Shown piece after piece: positions 1 through 7,294 of a stretch of 60,035 nucleotides of DNA. The notes beneath the pieces were generated by a model, which was given only the letters and a program-made list of their open reading frames with translations, did no database searches and was not told where the DNA came from. The number at the start of each line of letters is the position of its first letter. Positions within the stretch are counted from its first letter, which is position 1. The stretch lies in assembly GCA_024402505.1 (NCBI GenBank), contig JAKSTP010000014.1, forward strand, positions 1 to 60,035, written 5' to 3'. The translations under genes and the position numbers were made by a program. The DNA comes from Treponema sp. Lineage in GTDB: Bacteria; Spirochaetota; Spirochaetia; Treponematales; Treponemataceae.

Positions 1-931
1 CTGGGAATTCCCATCCCTGGATGAACATACCAAGAACACGTCCCTGAGCGATTTTAGCTTTGTACTGATCCTGTGTATCTGTGAAAGAAGCTGGATCGAT
101 GAGGCCTTTGTTGTATTTTTCGTTGGCAATTTTGTACCAGCGTTTACCTGTTTCTGATGTAACAGCCATAGAAATAGCGTATCCAGATTTCTTTGATTTG
201 TCTTCTACAACGATGTAGTCACCTTCGTTAGCTGATCCAGCCAAGAATACAGGTGGGTTCCACATGTTGAAGTTTTCCCAACCAGCGGCCAGGATAGAGA
301 ATGGAATTGTGTCCATACCATCGATTTTTGGATATTTTTTAGCATATTTTTCGAGAAGGTCGAAGAATTCATCGATGTATTTGATTGTTGGGTATCCGAA
401 TTCTTTAAGAACTTCTTTCTGGATCCACCAAGCGTTTCCATTGTAGAATGTTCCCTGATCTGGACCATCATAAACACCAGCATTTGGAAGAACGTAAACG
501 TGTCCGTCAGCTTCTGTCATTTTGATCCAGTCAGTTGGGTTCTGCTGGTAGTGTTTTTTAAGGTTAGCATAGTTTTTGTCATTGTTGATCCAGTCATCAA
601 GTGGCCAGAGAAGACCAGCATCGATAAAACGTGCATCATCAACTTCAACCAGGTCTGGAAGGCTTGAAGGGTCAGAGATCATAAGACCTTTTTTCTGTTC
701 CTTGTCACCTACGAGGATATCAAAAGAGAAAGTTACACCGAACTTTTCTTTGATCCATTTGTAAGTTTTGTTTTTAGCCTGATCAGGCTGTGAACGCTGC
801 TGTACAGAGAAGATAGAGATGTTGAGTTCCCCATTGTCAGCGGCCTTTTTCTTCTGCCATGGCCATGTGATGGCGAAAGCAGCAGATGCAATTGTCAGAG
901 CAATTAAGCTCGCAGCAATCAACTTTTTCAT
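1..931 (-). CDS. Extracellular sugar-type solute-binding protein (3' part outside window)
   Basis: Starts at ATG 931, with AAGGAG a few bases upstream, and runs off the left edge, so about 310 N-terminal residues are visible. It opens with a cleavable signal peptide (MKKLIAASLIALTIASAAFA, predicted cut after AFA) and has no lipobox Cys, so it looks periplasmic rather than lipid-anchored. The mature part has the layout of family-1 extracellular solute-binding proteins of sugar ABC transporters: an early β-strand (LNISIFSV), SDPSSLPDLVEVDDARFIDAG, then LLWPLDDW and a Trp/Tyr-rich central part (YNGNAWWIQKEVL, AAGWENFNMWNPP). It resembles the LipO/YtcQ-type oligosaccharide-binding branch. It would capture a sugar and deliver it to membrane permeases, which are not in the window. 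Exact ligand unknown. A perfect inverted repeat lies 36-53 bp upstream of the start codon and may be its operator. Confidence 0.85.
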   Translation of the reverse strand, partial: MKKLIAASLIALTIASAAFAITWPWQKKKAADNGELNISIFSVQQRSQPDQAKNKTYKWIKEKFGVTFSFDILVGDKEQKKGLMISDPSSLPDLVEVDDARFIDAGLLWPLDDWINNDKNYANLKKHYQQNPTDWIKMTEADGHVYVLPNAGVYDGPDQGTFYNGNAWWIQKEVLKEFGYPTIKYIDEFFDLLEKYAKKYPKIDGMDTIPFSILAAGWENFNMWNPPVFLAGSANEGDYIVVEDKSKKSGYAISMAVTSETGKRWYKIANEKYNKGLIDPASFTDTQDQYKAKIAQGRVLGMFIQGWEFP

Positions 932-966
932 GATTTTACTCCTTTTATCACAAAAGTTTGTTGTTT

Positions 967-984
967 ATACGATAACCATCGTAT
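967..984. promoter_or_regulatory. Perfect inverted repeat, putative operator
   Basis: ATACGAT-AACC-ATCGTAT is a 7-bp perfect dyad with a 4-nt spacer in the 226-bp divergent region between the binding-protein gene (start 931, minus) and the CAT-like gene (start 1158, plus). It has no T-run, so it is not a terminator. Its place 36-53 bp upstream of the binding-protein ATG fits a repressor site at or just downstream of that gene's promoter. A TATATT/TTAAAAT-rich block lies just beyond it on the minus strand. The regulator is unknown. Confidence 0.5.
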
Positions 985-1157
985 TTTAATATATTTTCCT
1001 ACTGAAAGTTTCATACGTACATAGGGGGTTTTTCTTATGTTTAAAGATTTGTTATATTTTCATATAGATAGATACTTTTTTTTGTGGTTTTTACTCGCCT
1101 ATTGCTTGTTCCCATGTTAAAATTAAATATCACATTTAAAAGAATAAAGGAATTTTA

Positions 1158-2030
1158 ATGAGGAAACCAAGAAGAGCATACGACGGAGTTGAAGTTCCAT
1201 GCACTGATCCGGTTGCATATCTTATGCCCTATGCCATGCCACGCCGTTGTGACAGCATGATTTTTTTCAATTTCAATCTTGATTTAAGCAATATGGAACA
1301 GTTTGTTCGGGAACATCAGGCTGATATGCCGGGACTCGCCATCTACCATGTAGTATTTGCAATTGTTGTACGATGCAGTGCCCTCCTTCCCCAGGTAAAC
1401 CGCTTTGTCTGCAACGGACGTGTTTTCCAGAGAGATAAAGTTCGCATTGCCATGAATATAAAAAAATCTCTGAGCATTGACGCTGCTGAAACCATAATCA
1501 ATCCTACTTTTGAAAAAACAGACGGTCTTAAAGAAATCTGGGAAGGCTGTAATGAAGAAGTAAAAAAAGCCCTTGCAGAACTTGATAATCCCGAAAGCGA
1601 TGTGGATAAACTCTGCGGACTTCTTACAAAAATACCGGCCTGGATTCTTCGAGCCTTTTTCAAATGGGTATTCTGGATGGACAAGCGTGGAAAACTTCCC
1701 AAATCCCTTGTAAAAGCACAGCCATTCCATTCTGGATTCTACATTACTAATGTAGGTTCCATTGGGCTTCCTGCGGTTTACCATCATCTTTATGAACTGG
1801 GAACCGTTTCAATCTTTATTGCTATTGGTAAAAAAGAAACTGTGATTTCTGCAGATAAGGACGGAAACATCACCCGCAAAAAAGTGATGGAAATGAAACT
1901 TACAATGGACGACCGTATTTGTGACGGTTATACATTTTCCAAGGCATACAGAGTGATTACAAAATATTTTGAACACCCGGAACTGCTTCTGGAAGGCTGG
2001 AAACCTGAGGACGGCGTTATAACCGGTTAG
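1158..2030 (+). CDS. Chloramphenicol-acetyltransferase/2-oxoacid-dehydrogenase-E2-like acyltransferase, His motif altered
   Basis: 290 residues; ATG 1158 is preceded by AAAGGAA. The fold is inferred from motifs of the CoA-dependent acyltransferase superfamily (CAT and the E2 catalytic domain). TNVGSIG near residues 197-203 matches the SNxGSxG strand of E2 enzymes, and DDRICDG at 251-257 sits where E2 proteins have DHRxxDG. The usual catalytic His of DHR is Asp252 here, so ordinary acetyl transfer is doubtful. There is no lipoyl domain and no dehydrogenase partner nearby. It stands alone: its stop codon overlaps that of the convergent O-methyltransferase (TAG 2028-2030 against TAA 2029-2027). 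Substrate unknown. It could be a divergent acyltransferase or a non-catalytic homologue. Confidence 0.7.
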   Translation: MRKPRRAYDGVEVPCTDPVAYLMPYAMPRRCDSMIFFNFNLDLSNMEQFVREHQADMPGLAIYHVVFAIVVRCSALLPQVNRFVCNGRVFQRDKVRIAMNIKKSLSIDAAETIINPTFEKTDGLKEIWEGCNEEVKKALAELDNPESDVDKLCGLLTKIPAWILRAFFKWVFWMDKRGKLPKSLVKAQPFHSGFYITNVGSIGLPAVYHHLYELGTVSIFIAIGKKETVISADKDGNITRKKVMEMKLTMDDRICDGYTFSKAYRVITKYFEHPELLLEGWKPEDGVITG

Positions 2031-2614
2031 TGTGACGGACGGTAACTTACGCTTATTCCATCACCACATTTATAGAAGTCAGTCATAAATTCGCTGTTAG
2101 CTTTCAGAAATGAAATATAACGGCGGATTTTTTTTATAAGCTTTTTCGTGCTGTAATTGTGGGTAAGATCGATATTTTCTACCATGCCATGAAAACTCAG
2201 GTTGTCGCTGATAATCACGCCGCCATGAGAAAGATTGTTTTTGTATTTTTCAAAAAACTTGATGTACTGGGCTTTGGCTGCATCAATAAAAATAAGATCG
2301 AAGGTGCCCTCAATTTCTGCAGTAAGGGCATCGGCATGAATGGGAGTAATGCGATCTTCAAGGCCGGCATTTTTTATGTTCAGCTGAGCCTTTATAAAGC
2401 GATCAATATCAATTTCTATGGTAGTAACTTTAACATCTGGTGAAACAGAAGCAAATCTTATGGCACTGTAACCAATGGCGGTTCCGATTTCCAGAATGCT
2501 TTTTACATTATGGTCACGGATGTAGTTACAGATAAACTCAGCTCCTTCGTCCTTCATAATAGGAACATCATTTTTGAGTGCGTAAGATTTCATTTCATCG
2601 ATATTGCCGGTCAT
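2027..2614 (-). CDS. Class I SAM-dependent O-methyltransferase (caffeoyl-CoA/catechol O-MT-like)
   Basis: 195 residues from ATG 2614, chosen over an earlier in-frame start at 2653 because CAGGAAAA stands just upstream and the ATG follows the stop of the preceding gene by one base (TAA-A-ATG). The motif order is that of Methyltransferase family 3: an N-terminal helix, the SAM-binding LEIGTAIGYSAIRFA, the acidic TTIEID at the end of β2, then DLIFIDAAKAQY (metal/SAM-binding Asp region) and GGVIISDNLSFHG. Proteins of this type methylate small hydroxylated molecules, often with Mg2+; the substrate cannot be read from sequence. It is translationally coupled to the DNA methyltransferase gene upstream in the same minus-strand unit. 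There is no obvious functional link between the two. Confidence 0.85.
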   Translation of the reverse strand: MTGNIDEMKSYALKNDVPIMKDEGAEFICNYIRDHNVKSILEIGTAIGYSAIRFASVSPDVKVTTIEIDIDRFIKAQLNIKNAGLEDRITPIHADALTAEIEGTFDLIFIDAAKAQYIKFFEKYKNNLSHGGVIISDNLSFHGMVENIDLTHNYSTKKLIKKIRRYISFLKANSEFMTDFYKCGDGISVSYRPSH

Positions 2615-2615
2615 T

Positions 2616-3551
2616 TTATTTTCCTGAATTCCGTTCCCAAAAGATTCCGTCACTGTAACCTTGAATTTCCTTTGAAGATTGAGCCATTAAAAGCCGTTTT
2701 TCGGCCCAAAGACAGTATTCCTCGTTCATTTCAACGCCTAAATAATGGCGGCCAAGTTTTTTTGCAGTAACACTTGCTGTGCCGCTGCCAAGGAATGGAT
2801 CAAAAACAATGTCACCGGGACTGGAAGATGCAAGAATCAATTTTGCGTAAAGTTTTTCGGGTTTTTGTGTAGGATGATCGGTATTTTCCGGCATGGACCA
2901 GAAAGGAATGGAAATATCATCCCAGAAATTTGAAGGATAAGTTTCCCGGAATTTTCCGTCATCTTCTTCTTTCCAATCTTTTGCTTTTCCATTTTCTTTG
3001 TATGGTGCCAGAACCCGTCTTTTAATTTTTACACTTTCTACATCAAAATAGTAATTATTTTCATCTTTTACGGCAAACCAGATATCTTCCATGCCGTTTT
3101 TCCAGTTGGATTTTGCACCCCGGCCTTTTTCCCGCTGCCAGGTAATGCGGTTTATTACTGTAAGATGTTTTTCCAAGGCCCGCTGGAGACTTGAAGTACA
3201 TTTCCAGTCGCCGCAAAGGTAAAGGGATCCTGTTGGCTTTAATTTTTTGCAAAGTTCTTCCATCCAGGAATCCAGGAAGGCGTCATATTGGGAAACTGAG
3301 CGTTTATTAAAGGAAGTGCCCCCAAAGTTTTTTGAAAGATTGTAAGGCGGGTCGCAGATAATAAGATCGGCAAAAGAATCCGGGAGCTTTGGAAGAACAT
3401 CAAGAAGATTTCCATGGATGGTGTGATCAACAATGTTGGAAATTTGAAAAAGGGATTCTTCCGGAAGTGATATGAGATTCTTTTTTAGTTCACTTCGTTC
3501 TTCGTCGCTAAGAGTAAGAGTTCTGTTGTTTTTTGCGCGGACTTTTTCCAT
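2616..3551 (-). CDS. Adenine-type (β-class) DNA methyltransferase
   Basis: 311 residues from ATG 3551, which has AAGGAAAA upstream. The reading frame is open further 5' but lacks any protein-like sequence there. Catalytic motif IV DPPYN comes first (LIICDPPYNLSKNFGG) and the SAM-binding motif DPFLGSGT lies near the C-terminus (VFDPFLGSGTASVTAKKLGRHYLGVE). This order is typical of β-class amino-methyltransferases; DPPY favours N6-adenine or N4-cytosine. HPTQKPEKL, usual in this class, precedes the SAM motif. About 70 N-terminal residues precede the catalytic core. No restriction endonuclease is visible nearby, so it looks like an orphan methylase, possibly regulatory. The recognition site is unknown. 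The neighbouring divergent gene (start 3600) encodes an AlbA/Schlafen-type regulator. Confidence 0.9.
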   Translation of the reverse strand: MEKVRAKNNRTLTLSDEERSELKKNLISLPEESLFQISNIVDHTIHGNLLDVLPKLPDSFADLIICDPPYNLSKNFGGTSFNKRSVSQYDAFLDSWMEELCKKLKPTGSLYLCGDWKCTSSLQRALEKHLTVINRITWQREKGRGAKSNWKNGMEDIWFAVKDENNYYFDVESVKIKRRVLAPYKENGKAKDWKEEDDGKFRETYPSNFWDDISIPFWSMPENTDHPTQKPEKLYAKLILASSSPGDIVFDPFLGSGTASVTAKKLGRHYLGVEMNEEYCLWAEKRLLMAQSSKEIQGYSDGIFWERNSGK

Positions 3552-3564
3552 CGGTTTATTTTCC

Positions 3565-3592
3565 TTGATTTTATCGAGATAATCAAGATAAT
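3565..3592 (+). promoter_or_regulatory. Promoter TTGATT-16-GATAAT placed 7 nt before ATG 3600
   Basis: -35 TTGATT (3565-3570), 16-bp spacer, -10 GATAAT (3587-3592), then TTAACTT and the ATG. Transcription would start at or next to the A of ATG. There is no Shine-Dalgarno sequence, so the mRNA would be leaderless. Confidence 0.5.
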
Positions 3593-3599
3593 TTAACTT

Positions 3600-4370
3600 A
3601 TGGACACAACACTTATTACAGAAGAAATTCACGAGATTAAAACGGCATATTATAAAGGAACTACAAAAGAAAACCTTGAAATGGCAAAAACCTTCAGGGG
3701 AAACTGCCTTGATCTTTACAAAAACATCTTCAATCTTCTGAAAAACTGGATTTCTGAAAACTCTCTTGAAGATTTTTACAGTTATTCTTGTGTTCAGGAA
3801 GCACTTTCCAACATGATAATCCACCGCGATTATTCCATGAAAGGCTTTTCTTCCATCAGCATTCTGGAAAACCGGATAGAATTTTTATCACTTGGTGGAA
3901 TTGGGGGAAACCTTACACTGCCCGACATTTTAAACGGAGCGGCCTACTGCAGAAATCCTGAGATTGCGGCTCTTTTTGAAAAGGAAGGAATTGCTAAAAA
4001 TCTTGGCCACGGACTTCAGGTGATCAAGGGAAACAGCGGTATTAGCAAAGAAGAAACAGAGAAAAATCATATTATTGCAAATCCAAACTCATTTCTGGTG
4101 ATTCTGGAAAAGGATTCTCCATACAAAACTCTTTTCAATATGAATACAGAAGATGCAAAAGCCGCTGCCCTTCTCTTTTCGGAAGAACTGCCACCTGAAG
4201 AAAAAGTGTACCAGCTTGTAAAAACTAAAAAATCTATCGGGCGAAAAGATGTGGAAATCCTTCTGGACTGCTCAAGTTTTCCTGCACGACAGGCCATTCA
4301 GAAACTTCTAGAACAGGGACGTATAAAAGCTATTGGAAACGCCAGGAGTACAAAATACATTTTAGAATAG
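3600..4370 (+). CDS. Short AlbA/Schlafen-type ATP-binding protein with C-terminal winged helix
   Basis: 256 residues. The central VQEALSNMIIHRDYS matches the HATPase_c_4 motif (EALxNAxxHRDYS) of the putative transcriptional regulators once called divergent AAA-4. It is followed by the FLSLGGIGGNLT and RNPEIAALFEKEGIAKNLGHGL blocks of that family (GHGL being the ATP-lid glycine motif). The C-terminal ~60 residues (EEKVYQLVKTKKSIGRKDVEILLDCS ... AIQKLLEQGRIKAIG) read as a winged helix. Family members are usually 400-500 residues with an N-terminal AlbA_2 domain, which is absent here: the first ~50 residues are a short unrelated helix-rich stretch. It may act as a DNA-binding regulator, perhaps of the divergent methylase gene 48 bp away (inference). 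No Shine-Dalgarno sequence; a leaderless start is likely. Confidence 0.75.
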   Translation: MDTTLITEEIHEIKTAYYKGTTKENLEMAKTFRGNCLDLYKNIFNLLKNWISENSLEDFYSYSCVQEALSNMIIHRDYSMKGFSSISILENRIEFLSLGGIGGNLTLPDILNGAAYCRNPEIAALFEKEGIAKNLGHGLQVIKGNSGISKEETEKNHIIANPNSFLVILEKDSPYKTLFNMNTEDAKAAALLFSEELPPEEKVYQLVKTKKSIGRKDVEILLDCSSFPARQAIQKLLEQGRIKAIGNARSTKYILE

Positions 4371-4380
4371 AGTCCCACTA

Positions 4381-4475
4381 TCACACGGATTGGTTCGCTC
4401 CTACGGAGCTCACTTTTTTTCATTTAATTCCAGCGAAGACCGTAGGGCTGAGCCAATCCGTGTGACATTTTTTTT
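4381..4475 (+). terminator. Very long hairpin with two T-runs (terminator or small palindromic repeat)
   Basis: Left arm 4381-4406 (TCACACGGATTGG...CCTACGG) pairs with right arm 4440-4465 (CCGTAGG...CCAATCCGTGTGA) over 26 positions with two mismatches and two G-T pairs, followed by T8 (4468-4475). Nested inside is a second hairpin, GCTCC-TAC-GGAGC (4397-4409), followed by T7 (4414-4420). It would end transcription from the regulator gene at 3600-4370. The stem is unusually long for a simple terminator, and part of it (CCTACGG-GCTC then a T-run and CAT) recurs at 39197-39234, which hints at a dispersed element. Confidence 0.75.
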
Positions 4476-4523
4476 AGGCTCTAGCAGGGTTATTTTTGTA
4501 TTTAACTAAACCGGATTCTTTAC

Positions 4524-4529
4524 GATAAT
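4524..4529 (+). promoter_or_regulatory. -10 box GATAAT 6 nt upstream of ATG 4536
   Basis: GATAAT, then ATAGAT, then ATG. The best -35 at 17-bp spacing is the weak TTTAAC (4501-4506). No Shine-Dalgarno sequence precedes the start, so this is a leaderless candidate. Confidence 0.4.
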
Positions 4530-4535
4530 ATAGAT

Positions 4536-7265
4536 ATGAAGAAATCCATTTTAATGGCCACTGTATTTATTTCGGCCCTATCGCTTTTTGCACAGAAAAA
4601 TTCTCAGAAAACTCCACAGAAGGAAAAACCAGAAGAAATTTTTACCGAAGCTTTTCAGGCTTTTGAATTCAATGTTCTGAATATTGATGATCAGGCTGAA
4701 ATTTCGGCACAGGAAATGAATCCTGCCATTACGGAAAGTTCCCGCATTTATGTACAGAACGGGCAGCTTTACAGCAACGGACAGAGATTTAAAATCTTCG
4801 GATTGAATATTTCTGATATTCCTGCAAAACGCATGGCCGATGCTACGGCAAAAAACCTGGCTCAGAGGGGATTCAATGCTGTTCGTTTTTATAACATTGA
4901 TTCTGACGCAGAAGGAACCCTTGTAAAAAAACTTTCAAACGGAACCCGCATTACGGACTATTCCCGTCTTGATGAATTCGACTACTTTGTAGCACAGCTT
5001 AAGCGCTATGGAATCTACCTGGATATTCCTCTTATGGCAGAACGAGTTTACGAAGAAGCCGACGGATTTCCAGAAGGAACATCAAATCTTTCAGATTACA
5101 AGACCATTCAGACTCTGGCTTTCTTCAATGAAACTGCAAAATATATCCAGAAAGACTGGATCATTCAGTTTTTAAACCACGTAAATCCATATACAAAATA
5201 TGCCTACAAAGATGAACCTGCCGTTGCCGTAATCGAAGTGATGACAAAAACAGGGCTCATGAACAGTTACTTCAACAATGGATTTGCAAACTGCACAGAC
5301 AACCTTTGGATTGGACTGGAAAATAAATGGAACAAATGGCTCAAAGAAAGAGGCGAAACATTTGCATCCATGGAAGAAAAGTATAATTACGCAGAACCTA
5401 CACAGAACTCACTGGTAACTTCAAAATCTTCTTTCAAACTGAACAGTTATCAGGGGGCAAAGGCAAAGGTTTCTAAAAAGGACGGAATCCATACAATCAC
5501 CATTAAGACTGCAGGTTCTGATGCCGGAGACCTTTCTTACAGCACAGGAAAACTGACCTTCACCTCAGATGAAACCTACACCATCAGTTTTTCTGCAAAA
5601 GCCACAGTTCCATGCAACATTTCTGTAACATTGAATCAGAATCATGCACCATGGCAGGCACTTGGTTTTGGTGCAAACATCAGTCTTGAAGAGGACTGGA
5701 AAACCTACACATTTAAGGTTGTGGGAGTAAAAGCTGATACAAACGCACGGCTTTCTCTTGGGAATATGGGACTTCTGGAAGGAAATAAGATCACTTTCCG
5801 TGATTTCATCATTGTAAAAGGAGGCGGAGTTGAAAATATCCGGGAAGGACTTACTGCCGGTAGAATCCACTTCCCTACTTACGAAGAATTTTCTTCTCTT
5901 CCTGACAACATTGTAAATCAGGATTTTAGAAAACTGGTAACAGACTTCCTTTACGAAACAGAAACTGCCTACTGGAAAGAACTGGTGAACTTTATCAAGA
6001 AAGAAAACAAAGCAAAGTGTCTTCTTATGGGAACACAGATTGATAATGCACCTTACGGAACTCAGGACATTTTTGACATTGTGGATACACAGGCTGTTTT
6101 CAATGAGGCAGTAGAAACTGTAATTCCTGAAGGTGTTGATTATGAAGTTGCGCCGGATATGTATTACATCAGAAACAGCTCACTGGCCCGTGAAGCAGAC
6201 GGCAGCGTTCTTACAAGAACCGCAGCAAAACGAGTTTACGGAAAACCTTTCTCAGTTTCGGCCATCGATCATCCTTATCCTAACCAGTATGCAGCAGAAA
6301 TGTACCCTATCTGGTCGGTTTACGCCTGTCTTCAGGACTGGGACTGTATCTGGTTCTCTTCTGCAGACTCAATACCTTTGAATGTAGAGGAACGAAGCCG
6401 AATTTCTTCACTTGATGACAACCTGCGAAATCCAGTAAAAGCAGCGGCAAGCCCGGTATGTGCAAGAATCTTTAGAAACAGCCTGATTAAACCTGCAAAC
6501 TCCAGCGTTTACCTGAACCTTTCTGAAGATGCTGAAAGAACCCTTATTTCTGTAAAAAGAACTCCGGGACTTTTAAACTATCCTGAAGCAAAGAAATTTG
6601 CCTATGAAGCAGGTCTTGTTTATAAAATTGGTATTGCCTGGAACGGAAAATCACCTAACGGCGGATTGAACATTGAGGAAATGACTGCAGATATTAATCA
6701 GATCAGAAGAAACATTGGAGACCTGCGCCTTGGTCTTTTAAGTGACAACGGCCAGGTTTACTGGAATCCTGCTATCGGTGTTTTTGCAGCAACTTATCTT
6801 AATGCATACGTTTTTGTTGGTGATAACAAGGCAGTAAATCAGTACAGAAGATCGGCCAATGTTCTGCCGGTAGACCAGTACAACTTTACGCCATTGGACG
6901 GATGGGCCTGTGTAGCCATTGCACGAAAAAGTGAAACAACGGACCTTGGATTCCTTGCCAGCTGGAGCGGTAACACAATGGAAAACCTTCACATTTACGG
7001 ACATCCAGAATCGGTTAGTGAAGAAATTATGGACTTTTTCCTGGAATGCCGTGAAGACGTAAACCTTACAACAAACAATCACCTTGGCATTTCACCAGCT
7101 ATGACAATGGGTGCAAACGCCGCCATTGAAACTCCTTACGAATGGACATTCACCTGGCTTCTTCCAAACGGCAAGGAAGATACTGAACAGGACCGTGAAG
7201 AGCTTACAAACCTCTGGTACACGGAAAAAGGATCTAAATCACTTTGGTTTAAGGTAAGAAAATAA
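4536..7265 (+). CDS. Secreted GH5-like (β/α)8 protein with inserted carbohydrate-binding module; catalytic motif apparently lost
   Basis: 909 residues. A signal peptide of about 19 residues (MKKSILMATVFISALSLFA) gives export, with no lipobox. Residues ~70-260 read like the start of a cellulase-type TIM barrel: LYSNGQRFKIFGLNISD, NLAQRGFNAVRFYNID, LDEFDYFVAQLKRYGIYLDIPL and YKDEPAVAVIEV. In related barrels the last block continues as NNENSL, with the acid/base Glu; here it is MTKTGL (236-241), so that Glu is missing. Residues ~295-430 look like a CBM_4_9-type β-sandwich (YTISFSAKATVPC, WKTYTFKVVG, RDFIIVKGG), and the barrel resumes afterwards. The last ~250 residues form a β-rich domain. Likely binds or cleaves plant polysaccharide outside the cell. 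The LacI gene downstream is convergent. -10 GATAAT lies 6 nt before ATG, with no Shine-Dalgarno sequence. Confidence 0.7.
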   Translation: MKKSILMATVFISALSLFAQKNSQKTPQKEKPEEIFTEAFQAFEFNVLNIDDQAEISAQEMNPAITESSRIYVQNGQLYSNGQRFKIFGLNISDIPAKRMADATAKNLAQRGFNAVRFYNIDSDAEGTLVKKLSNGTRITDYSRLDEFDYFVAQLKRYGIYLDIPLMAERVYEEADGFPEGTSNLSDYKTIQTLAFFNETAKYIQKDWIIQFLNHVNPYTKYAYKDEPAVAVIEVMTKTGLMNSYFNNGFANCTDNLWIGLENKWNKWLKERGETFASMEEKYNYAEPTQNSLVTSKSSFKLNSYQGAKAKVSKKDGIHTITIKTAGSDAGDLSYSTGKLTFTSDETYTISFSAKATVPCNISVTLNQNHAPWQALGFGANISLEEDWKTYTFKVVGVKADTNARLSLGNMGLLEGNKITFRDFIIVKGGGVENIREGLTAGRIHFPTYEEFSSLPDNIVNQDFRKLVTDFLYETETAYWKELVNFIKKENKAKCLLMGTQIDNAPYGTQDIFDIVDTQAVFNEAVETVIPEGVDYEVAPDMYYIRNSSLAREADGSVLTRTAAKRVYGKPFSVSAIDHPYPNQYAAEMYPIWSVYACLQDWDCIWFSSADSIPLNVEERSRISSLDDNLRNPVKAAASPVCARIFRNSLIKPANSSVYLNLSEDAERTLISVKRTPGLLNYPEAKKFAYEAGLVYKIGIAWNGKSPNGGLNIEEMTADINQIRRNIGDLRLGLLSDNGQVYWNPAIGVFAATYLNAYVFVGDNKAVNQYRRSANVLPVDQYNFTPLDGWACVAIARKSETTDLGFLASWSGNTMENLHIYGHPESVSEEIMDFFLECREDVNLTTNNHLGISPAMTMGANAAIETPYEWTFTWLLPNGKEDTEQDREELTNLWYTEKGSKSLWFKVRK

Positions 7266-7294
7266 AGATTTGAAAAAAGATAAATCAGGAAAAG

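Noticed and set aside
1284..1787. 167-codon minus-strand open frame
   Set aside because: Lies wholly inside the CAT-like gene in antisense; no protein-like motifs.
2654..3824. 5' extensions of the two methyltransferase frames
   Set aside because: The extra codons overlap neighbouring genes or read as Cys/Phe-rich non-protein sequence; internal ATGs with AGGA-type sites fit better.
2616..4370. Complete restriction-modification system
   Set aside because: No nuclease motif is seen in the neighbouring genes; the 3600 product has HATPase_c_4 and winged-helix features instead.
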